From a virus, in IMG/VR virus record IMGVR_UViG_3300032087_004010, positions 1 to 38,405 of that record: DNA of 38,405 nt; one strand, given 5' to 3'. This document shows, piece by piece, positions 6,852 to 17,300 of the stretch. The notes below the pieces were generated by a model. The model was not told the origin of the DNA and made no database searches. It worked only from the letters and a program-made list of their open reading frames with translations. The position numbers were made by a program, and so were the translations under genes. Each line of letters opens with the position of its first letter. Positions within the stretch are counted from its first letter, which is position 1.

Positions 6852-8627
6852 ATGAGTAAAGCTAAGAAGGCATATGAGCCCCATATTGACGCTAAAACTA
6901 AGAAGATGAATGTGGGGGGAATGCTTATCCCACCTACTAACACAATAACAGCTTTGCTATATGGTTTAGGTAACCATGATTCATATAGAGCTAAAGAATA
7001 TTACTTCTGGAGGTTGTGTGATGAGATATGGAATAATCCTGAAAGACCTGAACCTATGATGGTACGCCACCCTTGGGCAGAGGAAATGATTAGAGCGGTT
7101 ATTCGTAACAAATACATCGCTATAGGGGGAGCAGCGAACAGTGGTAAATCTCACACACTAGCTGCTTGGGGGATACTAAATTGGTTAGCTGCTCCAAGAG
7201 ATACGCTGATACTACTTACGTCTACCACCCTACGAGAAGCTCGTAAAAGGATATGGGGTTCAGTTGTTTCTTTATTAATGGTTATTGAAGGAGCTCCTAT
7301 TCGTATACGAGATAGTATTGGTAACGCAGCATACGTAACAGAAAAAGGTAACTTAATAGAACGTGCTGGGTTATCTTTGATCGCAGCAGAAAAGTCTAAG
7401 ACAAAAGAAGCGATAGGTAAGTTCATTGGTATTAAACAAAAAAGAATAATACTGATTGCGGATGAGCTTTCAGAAATATCAGAGGCTATTGTACAGGCTG
7501 GTCTAAGTAACTTATCGAAGAACGAACGCTTTGAGTTAGTAGGACTAAGTAACCCTAACTCTAGATTCGATGCTTTTGGTGTTTGGTCTACACCACAACA
7601 TGGGTGGGATAGCGTTGACACAAACACAGACTACCAATGGAGAACTAAGTGGGGTGGGGAGTACGTAAGGTTCGATGCAGAACGGAGCCCTAACGTCATA
7701 GCTGATGAAGTCATATACCCTTGGCTACCAACGACTGAGAAACTAAACGAAGATAAAGCACTATTGGGGCAGGAGTCACGAGGGTACTACAGGATGTGCC
7801 GTGCCGTGTTTTTTGATGGTGATGAAGAAGATACCATATACAACGAAGCGGAACTGTCCCGCAGTGGAGCTATGAACAAAGTGCAGTGGAAAGGTAAACC
7901 TATACCTATCGCAGGATTAGACCCTGCATTTACCAACGGGGGCGACCGATGTATCCTGTACACTGGGCTTGTTGGTTACGATACTAACGGTCAGTACGTT
8001 TGCGAGTTGGGCGAAGCGATCCATTTGAATGACGATGCCACCAACAAAGCGGTTCCAAGGACTTATCAGATTGTTCGTCAGGTGAAGCAGGAGTGTCAAA
8101 AAAGAAAGATAAAACCGATGGATATTGCAGTAGACGCAACTGGAGCAGGTGCTCCATTTTGTGACGTATTAGCTGGAGAATGGAGCGACGAGATTTTGAG
8201 GGTTTCTTTTGGTGGGAAGGCATCTGAACGTAAAGTATCTGCTAATTCTAAATTAATCGGTAGTGAATTATACGTAAATAGAGTAACAGAGTTGTGGTTT
8301 GTTGGCAAAGAACTTTGCAGAACTAAACAAATATTTGGGGTAAATGGGGATTTAGCGCAGGAAATAACAGGCAGAAACTACGATATGATCAAAGGAGCAA
8401 CCCTCCGAATGAAGATAGAAAGCAAGATTGAGTATAAAGCAAGGCTCGGAAAGTCTCCTGACTTGGCTGATGCTGCTTTTCTTTGCTTAGATTTAGCTCG
8501 ACAGAGGCACGGATTAGTCGCAGTTGAGCCTTTAGAAACAGGGAAAACAAGCAGTAGACCTTATCAAAGAAGATCGATCAAAGGGTTATCTAATATGCTT
8601 TCTTCACAAACTCTACAAGGAACATAG
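6852..8627 (+). CDS. terL: Terminase large subunit (DNA packaging ATPase-nuclease)
   Basis: Packaging motor and headful/concatemer nuclease. The ATPase domain has Walker A GGAANSGKS (92-100), Walker B IILIADE (199-205) and a SNPN coupling segment near 233-236. The RNase H-like nuclease domain has IAGLDPAF with D357, IAVDATG with D428, and SPDLADAA with D537 and D540. The length (591 residues) is normal. It starts at the first ATG after a strong promoter with almost no leader. It heads the plus-strand block that ends with the giant protein. Confidence 0.95.
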   Translation: MSKAKKAYEPHIDAKTKKMNVGGMLIPPTNTITALLYGLGNHDSYRAKEYYFWRLCDEIWNNPERPEPMMVRHPWAEEMIRAVIRNKYIAIGGAANSGKSHTLAAWGILNWLAAPRDTLILLTSTTLREARKRIWGSVVSLLMVIEGAPIRIRDSIGNAAYVTEKGNLIERAGLSLIAAEKSKTKEAIGKFIGIKQKRIILIADELSEISEAIVQAGLSNLSKNERFELVGLSNPNSRFDAFGVWSTPQHGWDSVDTNTDYQWRTKWGGEYVRFDAERSPNVIADEVIYPWLPTTEKLNEDKALLGQESRGYYRMCRAVFFDGDEEDTIYNEAELSRSGAMNKVQWKGKPIPIAGLDPAFTNGGDRCILYTGLVGYDTNGQYVCELGEAIHLNDDATNKAVPRTYQIVRQVKQECQKRKIKPMDIAVDATGAGAPFCDVLAGEWSDEILRVSFGGKASERKVSANSKLIGSELYVNRVTELWFVGKELCRTKQIFGVNGDLAQEITGRNYDMIKGATLRMKIESKIEYKARLGKSPDLADAAFLCLDLARQRHGLVAVEPLETGKTSSRPYQRRSIKGLSNMLSSQTLQGT

Positions 8628-8687
8628 GCTTGTTGACTTTTCATATAAAAAAACTAAATTTATAGGTAATACATACTATAAATAAAC

Positions 8688-9800
8688 ATGGCGAAAAGTG
8701 ATATATCAGACGAGCAGTTAGACTCAATAGGAATGAGTAGGGACAGGTGGGAGCAAGTTACATCTTACTACGCAGACTTAATGGATAGAGCTCTTGATAA
8801 GCCTCCAGTAGGGTGGAAGGGTTTTGGGCTTAGGTTTGCACAAATCTACGACCCTAATTTAAAATTAGTAGATGATTTCGCTGATTTTGTAAAAAGATTA
8901 TCTAAAGACCCACAAATTAAAAATTTATTTGTGTCGGATGTTGACCGTAAATTTACGCCTCTTGGAGAAAATCCAGAGATGGGGTTTAGAGAAACTCTTG
9001 TAAAAAACATTGGGAGGTTTGGCGACCCTAAATTTGAAAGCTCATACTTAAAAAAATTTGGATTTGCCAGTGATACTTTCTTTGGAGATTCCGATGATGT
9101 AAGTAAGTTGAAAGCACAAGGGCTCGATATTAACGCCCCTTATTTCCAAGGGTTTGATCCTCAAGGAGAAAAAGTTAAAGAAGAAGAGTTGCCTGAAGTA
9201 ACCGATTGGGGAAATGAAGAAATGGGTTTTGGGGAGTCTAAAGGAGATGGAACAGACTCAGACAAAAGACAAGATAAACCGCCTACGGGTAAAGCAGATC
9301 TTCTAAAAAAAGAAAGAGATAAACAAGCAGCTCTTGCAGGAACCGAAGGGTTATATGGGTATAGAGGAGGTTACGAACAGTTCCTCAAAGACCAGCAGAT
9401 ACTTGCTCCGACACGTTTAGGAAAAACAGAGCCTGATGGTAGCTTCCGTCTACGTACCCCTGCTGAAGTACAGGCACGAATCCGTGAAGGTCAGTTCAAT
9501 ATACAAGAACCTAAAAGAGAAGCATTGCGAAGGTTTAAAGACAGGGTGCAGTTCATGAAAGATACAGGAGAAGATCCTTTAGAGGTAGAAAAAAGAACAA
9601 CTGCAGGACAACAGCAAATGGCTGCACAAGCAGCAGGAGAGCGTGAAAGACAGAAGAGAGAAATGTTGGATAAGCAATTTAAAGTTCAAGAACCTATTTT
9701 CGGTGAGTCACCGTTCTTAAAAGACTTATCTCCTACAGAAAGAGCGGAAGTTTTAAGGATGGTAAAAGAAAAAGAAGAGAAAGCATTTGGAACATATTAA
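8688..9800 (+). CDS. Probable structural or internal virion protein, unknown
   Basis: A 370-residue protein. The N-terminal ~160 residues look globular. A charged Gly/Asp/Lys linker follows (about 165-210), and the C-terminal part is helical and rich in Lys, Glu, Gln and Arg. The short motif QF[N/K][I/V]QEP occurs twice (about residues 268 and 330). No enzyme motif is visible. Location between the large terminase and the giant protein suggests a virion component, by context only. The leader is AT-only with TATAAA 5 bp before the ATG. Confidence 0.65.
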   Translation: MAKSDISDEQLDSIGMSRDRWEQVTSYYADLMDRALDKPPVGWKGFGLRFAQIYDPNLKLVDDFADFVKRLSKDPQIKNLFVSDVDRKFTPLGENPEMGFRETLVKNIGRFGDPKFESSYLKKFGFASDTFFGDSDDVSKLKAQGLDINAPYFQGFDPQGEKVKEEELPEVTDWGNEEMGFGESKGDGTDSDKRQDKPPTGKADLLKKERDKQAALAGTEGLYGYRGGYEQFLKDQQILAPTRLGKTEPDGSFRLRTPAEVQARIREGQFNIQEPKREALRRFKDRVQFMKDTGEDPLEVEKRTTAGQQQMAAQAAGERERQKREMLDKQFKVQEPIFGESPFLKDLSPTERAEVLRMVKEKEEKAFGTY

Positions 9801-9805
9801 TAGTT

Positions 9806-10207
9806 ATGGGAGCAACAGGTAAATTTTTTAAAGATGGAGAAGGTAGACCTATTGGAGGGGGTTTCCTGAGAAAGAAAAAAGAGCGAGATGATAAGCGAGG
9901 CGCTGATGTAAACATAGCAGTTAAAAAAGACCAAGCTCGAATGGCAGCTCAAAACCCTTTGATGGGTGCCTCTCCGAATTATGAGTCATCAATTCCTATC
10001 TCAGCACAAGCAGCTAAATCTGATTCAGAAAATGCATCGTTTTTCGGTAGGACTTCAAGTGCTTTCGGTAGGCCAGTTGGGAAAGACAGGACATCACCCG
10101 CAGCAAGCAGAGCTATAGGAGACATGAGGGCAAGACCTGCAAGTGAGGCTTCTAGAAAAAAGATGCTTGAGAACGCTGCTAGAAAAGCGAAGAAGAAAAA
10201 TAAATAA
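9806..10207 (+). CDS. Small basic protein, probable virion component
   Basis: A 133-residue, strongly basic, Ala/Ser/Gly-rich protein with little predicted secondary structure. It begins with a Gly-rich segment and ends in a Lys/Arg helix. It lies 5 bp after the previous gene. The composition suits a DNA-contacting or disordered internal head protein, but nothing specific is recognised. Confidence 0.6.
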   Translation: MGATGKFFKDGEGRPIGGGFLRKKKERDDKRGADVNIAVKKDQARMAAQNPLMGASPNYESSIPISAQAAKSDSENASFFGRTSSAFGRPVGKDRTSPAASRAIGDMRARPASEASRKKMLENAARKAKKKNK

Positions 10208-10216
10208 TTTACATAT

Positions 10217-11326
10217 ATGCAGTTTACTACAATGCCATCCTACGAGTTAGGTCAAAGATACTCTTTAGACCGCCCATCTTCTAAGTACAGAAGAGCTGCA
10301 CGTAGGTTACGTAGACAAGGTTATGCGGCAGCAGCACAACAAATGGCTTTAGAGGGGGAAAAGATTCGTCTTAACGAGCCAACTATAATGACCCCCGATA
10401 GTAGGGCATTACAGAGAAGATCAGAACAACGTATTGCTGCGATGAGTCAGGCAGGGCCATCATTCGACCCCACAGGAGATATGGCGGATTTACGTGGAGC
10501 GTACTTTGCTGATGTATCGGCAGCTAAACTACCTGCTTCAGAACGGGCAATGTTCACTAAACAATTCCAAACAGAATTAGGAGGTATTTCTAGAGACAAA
10601 AAAGCCTTTGTCGATTTACAAGTAGCTCAGAGAAAGAATAGAGAAGAACAACTAACAGCTCAGATACGCCCACAAGTAGCTTCTAGAATTCAGCAGATTT
10701 TAGACTCTAAAGGGACAGACTCACAAAAACAAAAAGCACTGGTATCAACAATGATGACTCCTGCAGTTTCTTCAGTAATGAAAGATACTGGTATAAGCAC
10801 ATTGTTTACAAGAGCAGGAGAGTCCTTAAAGACAAGCAAAGCAGATCAAGATAAATTGCAAGGGCAGATTATGGATTTAGCTAAAGCAGGAGGAGACATC
10901 ACTCCTTTCGAAGGAATGCTAAGTCCTGTTTATAAAGATATTACTAAATCTGTACAAAGGTTAGAGCAAACTAAACTTACCCGATCAGAGCAGTTGAAGG
11001 AACTAGAAGACATTGAGGGTATGTTATTTAGACTAGAGGGAGCTGGATCATCAGATCCATTAGTTAAAGAACTCCTCGCTAGTAAAGGTATAGGACTGGA
11101 CGGTAAAACAGATAAAGAAGTTATAATTAATTTAATTGAGTTGTTAAAAGGAGCTTTATCGGAAGAAGAACGAGAAGCGTTGAATGCAAAAGACGCAACA
11201 ACTCTTTTCAACGAAGCCTTTGGAATTCTAGCAAGGCAAAAAAGAATGCTTTCCATGAGACGTGGACAAGAATTAACTGCTCCTAATGTTGCTGCAGAAA
11301 CTGCGGCTTCAAGCTGGAGTGAGTAA
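10217..11326 (+). CDS. Helical protein, probable internal virion component
   Basis: A 369-residue, mostly helical protein. The N terminus is rich in Arg/Tyr, with a KYRRAARRLRRQGYAAAAQQ stretch near residues 23-42. The rest is Gln/Lys/Glu-rich helix with acidic C-terminal parts. The basic repeat-like start followed by long helices resembles podovirus internal or tail-ejection proteins. It is directly upstream of the giant protein, so the two may be ejected together. Function is inferred from context. Confidence 0.6.
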   Translation: MQFTTMPSYELGQRYSLDRPSSKYRRAARRLRRQGYAAAAQQMALEGEKIRLNEPTIMTPDSRALQRRSEQRIAAMSQAGPSFDPTGDMADLRGAYFADVSAAKLPASERAMFTKQFQTELGGISRDKKAFVDLQVAQRKNREEQLTAQIRPQVASRIQQILDSKGTDSQKQKALVSTMMTPAVSSVMKDTGISTLFTRAGESLKTSKADQDKLQGQIMDLAKAGGDITPFEGMLSPVYKDITKSVQRLEQTKLTRSEQLKELEDIEGMLFRLEGAGSSDPLVKELLASKGIGLDGKTDKEVIINLIELLKGALSEEEREALNAKDATTLFNEAFGILARQKRMLSMRRGQELTAPNVAAETAASSWSE

Positions 11327-11364
11327 TTTAATTATATAATAACTATACAAACCCAAATTCTGCT

Positions 11365-14300
11365 GTGTCAGACCTATATCCAACATTATCGTTGGGGGAG
11401 AAAACCCCCGTGCCTAATGACCTTGACGTAAACTTCAACGTCGCACCACTGCAATCGTTCAGTCAGTGGTCATCCTCTTCAGGGTCAAATATCAATGATC
11501 CATTGCTCAGTGCTCAAGGCTATGCCGATTACCAGAGAGGGCATTTCTTTCGTACAGGCGAACTTGACGACGAAGTAGAATCATCGATTACACAAGGCTT
11601 AGTAGGTAGTTTACTTAATAATCAATTAGTAACTCCCGAACAAGTTGAGTCAGAGGATTTCTTAGATACACTCAAACCACAAGCTGACGCGCAGACTCAA
11701 GCCAACTTAATCCGTATGGCGTATGGTGAGAGAGCGGGGTCTACTTATCTTAGTAACATACAAAGTGAAAGCGGGAATCAAGAGGAGCTTGATAAACAGC
11801 TTAATAGTGCGAAGACCTTACTGGTTGATTCAGGAGTTTTACCTTTTGCCAGAGTTAAAGACGATAAAGGTGTAGATAAAATTATTGGTGGTGCTGGTAT
11901 AACTGACAGAGGTAAATCACTGGACGATGCAGTCCGATTAGGAGCATTGAACTATTCAGATGCCTATCGTGTCATGTCTGGTTTAAAAAAGGGAATGTCC
12001 GATGCTAGTGTTTTTGAAAACATAAGAGAGGCACAGCTATTAACTGAACTTAATGCAGTATTAGGATCAGATGAAGATGCTGAAATACCGCAGAATGCAC
12101 TCGATGTAATGCGTGGACTTATCAAATCAAAAGATGAGGATGCTACTTTAGATCAGGAGCAAGATATCTTAGCCGTTGTCGGTGATATACGTAAAGGTTT
12201 GTCATCAGCGTATGCACGTAAGAATGGCTTCGGTGAAGGAGCTGCTCTTGAAAGATACTCTGATAAAGAAATCAGAGATGCTGTTGAACTATTGGCAGCG
12301 AACGAGGTAAATGAAAAAGGAGAATTTAAATTTTACGATGAAGATGACTCTAAGAACATCCGTATATTGGGAAGTGGTCATGCAATGGCACACCCGAACC
12401 TTATGCAACAAAAAGAAAGGTTCGAGAAGGCGATCAAGAACGATGATAGATTGTCAGAGGATCAAATTACATCGCTCAGAAATCAGCGTAAATTGTACAG
12501 GCAGTTAACTTACGAACAGTACGATAAGTTTTTAGCCGATACAGCAGCGACAAGTGATAATTGGATAGCTGCAAAACAAGCGGGAAGAGCTAGTGGAGCC
12601 TCTGATGTAGACATACTGGATACTTTCTTAGCTGATAAACGTAATTACAGTTCTATAAAAAACAGATTAGGAGATATAGCGGCAACGATACCCGATGCGG
12701 TTGTAGGGTTGTTTGCTTCATTAGGGGCTGTAGTTTTCAAAAGTGAAGGAGCTACAAAATATTTGGTTGATAACCAAATGGATAGACAGCGTAGACGAGA
12801 AGTCGCTGCGATTTTCGGTGACGAGTTTGGTTGGGGTATGGATCTTTCAAACGTGGTTGCGCCAATGGTTGTTGATGTCTCTGCGACAGCTCTGTTGTCT
12901 GCAGGAACTTTAGGTGCTGGTGGTGTTTTATATGCTGGAACTAAAGCTGGAACCAAACAAACAGCTAAAGCACTTGTTAAAAATTTAACTAAGGCTGCTA
13001 CGGGTAGGCAGTTCGGTGATACAGCAAAAGATATTGCATTGAAGGCTGCAGCTAGAAAGAAAGGAAAAGATTCGGGCGATAAAGTAGTTAGTGAGGGAGT
13101 ACAAGAAGCAATCAAGGCTTATAACAAAGCGATAGCTAATAAAACTTTCCGTAAAGCAGCACCATATCCACCTTTATTTTTAACGGCTGCAAATAGAAGT
13201 GCTGGTAATACATACGCTACTGTATATGCAGCACAGCCAGATTCTTTAACACATGAAGAAAAGCACGATGCTGCTTTAGGTTACGCATTGATGGCAGGTA
13301 CTACTACAGGTCTAATCACCTCTGCGTTTATGGGTATAGGTTTTGGTGGATTCGAGCAAGCATTCCTAAGAGGCATGACCTTTAAAGGTATGGAAGCTGG
13401 AATTAAAAAGTTAACTAATGTTTCTATTAAAGGGTTAGGAGCTAAAAAAGCCAAAGAAGACATACAAAAGATAGCTGCAGAGCAACTTAGCAATGGAGCA
13501 AAAAAATCTAGATTCTTAGGACAGTTCGGAATTCCTGCAGCTAGTGAAGCTGCTGAAGAAGGGCTTGATGAATTTATACAAACATTCATTATGGATGCCG
13601 CCCTCAACGAAAACACACCAATGATAGATCGGATGATGGTTGGATTGCATGCCGCTTCTTTAGGAGGTGTCATGGGTGCTGGCGTTGTTGGTGTTCAGAG
13701 TATGTTTGATAAAGGCACAGGGGCTCGTTACGAAAGATTCCAGCAGCAAACTATAGATAACATTATAAAAGAGTTAGGGGAAACAGGATCTCCTTTAACA
13801 CAAGCCTATTTAGAAGAAAATAAAACAGAGTTAGCTAGACAGTTTAGAGCTGCTGCAAGATCAAGAGGTGATCTTGATATTACCCCAACACAACCTACTG
13901 AAACCATAAATAAACTGCTTGCAGATTATGCTAAGTTTAAAGACGGGTCTATAACAGAAAGCCAATTAGAAACTGAGTACGGAGCTACTGTAAAAGAAAT
14001 TGAGCAGTACATTAGTTTGGATCAAATTACGGAGTCTGAAACGAGAACTCAAGCTACATTCGATTTCTTTGACTCGACTACAGGAGAAAAAGTTACTAAA
14101 GAAGAGTTCGAGTCTAACACAAACAAAGAACTAGATAATTTAGATCCCACCAAAGTACGTGATTTCTTTTTAGTATCCCCAGAAGAACTAGAGGTTAGAG
14201 AGACACAAGAAGGTGTTGTTGACGAGGCTCTTGAAAGACAATTAGAAGAGGGGAGGCAGAAGGCAATAGAACAAGAAGAGCAATTAATCCGTAGCTTTGA

Positions 14301-17300
14301 TACTATATGGGGTACGAAGGAAGAATCAGAGAAGTTAGGTGAAGGACTCACTGCAGAAGAACATTACGAAAGATACCAAGACGCAAGAGCTAATGCTGAA
14401 AGCATCGCTTCGTTTTATGGTATGGATGTTCGTGTCGATATTAACGAGAATAACAAGTTCCTTGGAGCTTACAGAGCTGTAGCAACTGAAGACGGAATGA
14501 CACTTATTATAAATCCTTGGGGTCTTGCTAGGCTTACGATGGGATTAAATAAAGCTAATGCACAACACGTTGCCCGATTTGAAGCAGTCCATGAAGTTAT
14601 ACACCATGCAGCATGGAGGAACTTAGCTAAAGCTGAGATAGATGTTATTTACTCAAGTTTAAGTGTAGATCAAATAAACGAGATAATAGACACGTATTAC
14701 AAGACAGATACTAAGAGAGCTAACGCTCGTGCAAACCTTGGGCCAGATGCTCTCAACGTAGATCGCATCAACGAGCAGCACATCATAGTCGATGAGTTCC
14801 TCCGTATGAGGGCTCAAAGGATTACAAAAGGTTTTACTACAGAACAAGAAATAGAGTTTTATAAAAGTAACCCAAGTTTTGTGAGGGTATTTTTACGCTA
14901 CTTACGTTCTTATGTAAATCGTTTTAATGCTATAAGAGAATTGGACGCTGATAACCCTGTTATCTCTGCAGCTCTAAACAGACTGACAGGCGAGATGACA
15001 AGATTAAAAGGAGGCTTCGCTTTAGAAAATTCCGTCAGATTTGATATTGATGATCCAGAGAGTAGTATTAATAGAATAATAGGGTTGACCGAAGAAGAGC
15101 CATTCGTTGATCGTGATCCAAATAGGAAGATCGATATGGGTGTACGTCAAACACAAGAGGGTGAGTTAGATTATAGAGGATCTCATAGAGCCCCCGATAG
15201 AGGTTACGGGTCACCGATGAGTGCTATGGATGAAGGAATGTATCCATCTGACTTTTACTCACCTGATGGATTAAGACTTTACGGTACTGGTAATGCATAT
15301 GATACGATCAATGACCAGAAGGTCTATGATCAAATTGTATCTGTACGTGGAAAACCTGACGCTAAAGTAACTGTATATAGGGGTGTGCCATCAAATGTAA
15401 AAGGAGGAATTAATGCAGGAGATTGGGTGTCTACGGATCGTGACTATGCTGAAATGCATGGAGCTAGAATGTTTGGTGACAAAGGATATAAAGTATTAAC
15501 CAAAGAAGTTAAGGCAGGGGAGTTGATCACCGAAGGTAATTCAATTTACGAGTTCGGGTATTCACCTCCAACGGGCGTACGTGAAACACAAGCGGGAGCT
15601 TTCGATATAGATAAAGCTGTCGATAACTTAGATCTCGATGATGCAGCTCAAGTTGAGTCTTTCATAAAGGATACATTAAAGATAAACGACGCAGAGTTTG
15701 AACAATTAGGTAAACCTTTAATATCAAATAAAACAGGAAAACCAACAAGCCGTGTTGTACTTCCTCCTGTCCAGCTTATTAGATTTATTAGATCTTACTT
15801 TAACAGAAGGAGATCTATTTATAATAAAGGAAGGAAAGTAGTCGAGGAGACTCATGATATATCACCTCCTGAGCTCACTTTTGATATGTTCGCTCCTACT
15901 CCTGCTATGACGGCAGCGTTAATTAAGAACGAAAAAGTGTCTAACTGGCATTCAGATATGTCAAACTTTGAGATTCCTGATGGGCATGACACTATTGCAT
16001 TCGTACCATGTGCAGCAGCTAAACCTTGGTGTGATATACAGAACCCTAAAATGGGTAAACGTCTGACATATAAATCCTATAACAAAATGAGGAAGATTAC
16101 TGATGATGGCGGGGTAAGTAAAAAATATGGTAGGGTATACTACGTAACGATTTCAGAACCTCTAGGAGTTGTACCTCAAGATTTTTGGCACGACTTCCCT
16201 CCGTACGATAACACGGGTTTATTTACAGACCCTGTCGATCAGATAGGGCGAATAGTAAAGCAAGACGCTATTAAACTACCCGAAGAAGACGGAGGAATAG
16301 GCCAGACTTTTGCACTTCCTTTTGATGTAGCAGCATACAAAGAGAGTATAAATGCGTTAGGTAATGTTATTGCATCTTTTGTTGAAACAAATAAGAAGAA
16401 AAATCCAGACTTAAAATTTGTAAGTTTTGTTAGTGATCTTGGCCCCGACAAAGGTTCACATGAAATCATGTTGGATAAAGCCTCAGAGATTCGTGGTGAA
16501 AGTGTAGTATCTCCAAACGAGAACTTTAAGAAGAGACGTGTCGCAAGGGAAATCCCCGCTGAAATCATGGAGGAGAAACTTGGGCCATTTAAATATGATG
16601 CCAATCTTAAAGTAGATAGGCAGAAGAAGATGGAGCAAGTCAGTGCGGCTGCTGGAAGAATACAACCTGTACGTGAAACACAAGCAGGTTCTTTAGATGC
16701 AGAGTATATGAAGCTGGCAGAAGATCCTAAAACAGGTTTAAATGACATAGACCTACAGATCATGGTGAGTGAGGCTGCTAAAAGAGCAGGGTATACTTAC
16801 GGCCCTGTTTATCATGGAACTAAGTCAAACTTTACGTCCTTTAAAGGTAGAGAAAGTGATGGCCTCATATTCTTTTCTAAGAGTAAATCATTTGCAAATG
16901 CCTATTCAAGACTTAAAGCACGTCCTGCTGACGTTGAGAAGAGGATCGACGAGGCGTTCAAAAAATCCGAAGAACTAAGAAATAAGCTCGAATATAAGAT
17001 GATGATAGTAGATCGTCAGCCTATAGATGAAGAAGCTATTATAAAACAAACAGAGGATCTTGAAAGATCGTTACTTGATGGAATGACATGGAGTGAAGCC
17101 AAGCGGGATATGGGACGTACAGTAATGGAAGGTTATTTAAAAGCAGATAAAGTTTTTGATCCTACTAAAAACTGGAAAGAGTTTGAGCCTGAGTTTCGGA
17201 GACACTTCGAAACAAAGGGTAAGGAATTCCCTTTGCCTGACGAAGCTATGGATTTAATTAAACAGGCTTATTGGAGAGCTTGGGAAATCCCAAGTGTCAT

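Noticed and set aside
8633-8687. Promoter with TTGACT upstream of the 370-residue gene
   Set aside because: No -10 box lies 15-19 bp downstream; the TATAAA at 8677 is too far.
16239-16763. 174-codon antisense frame in the giant gene
   Set aside because: It lies opposite the ArcS-like module and reads as Ser/Leu/Phe-rich shadow sequence, as do other antisense frames there.
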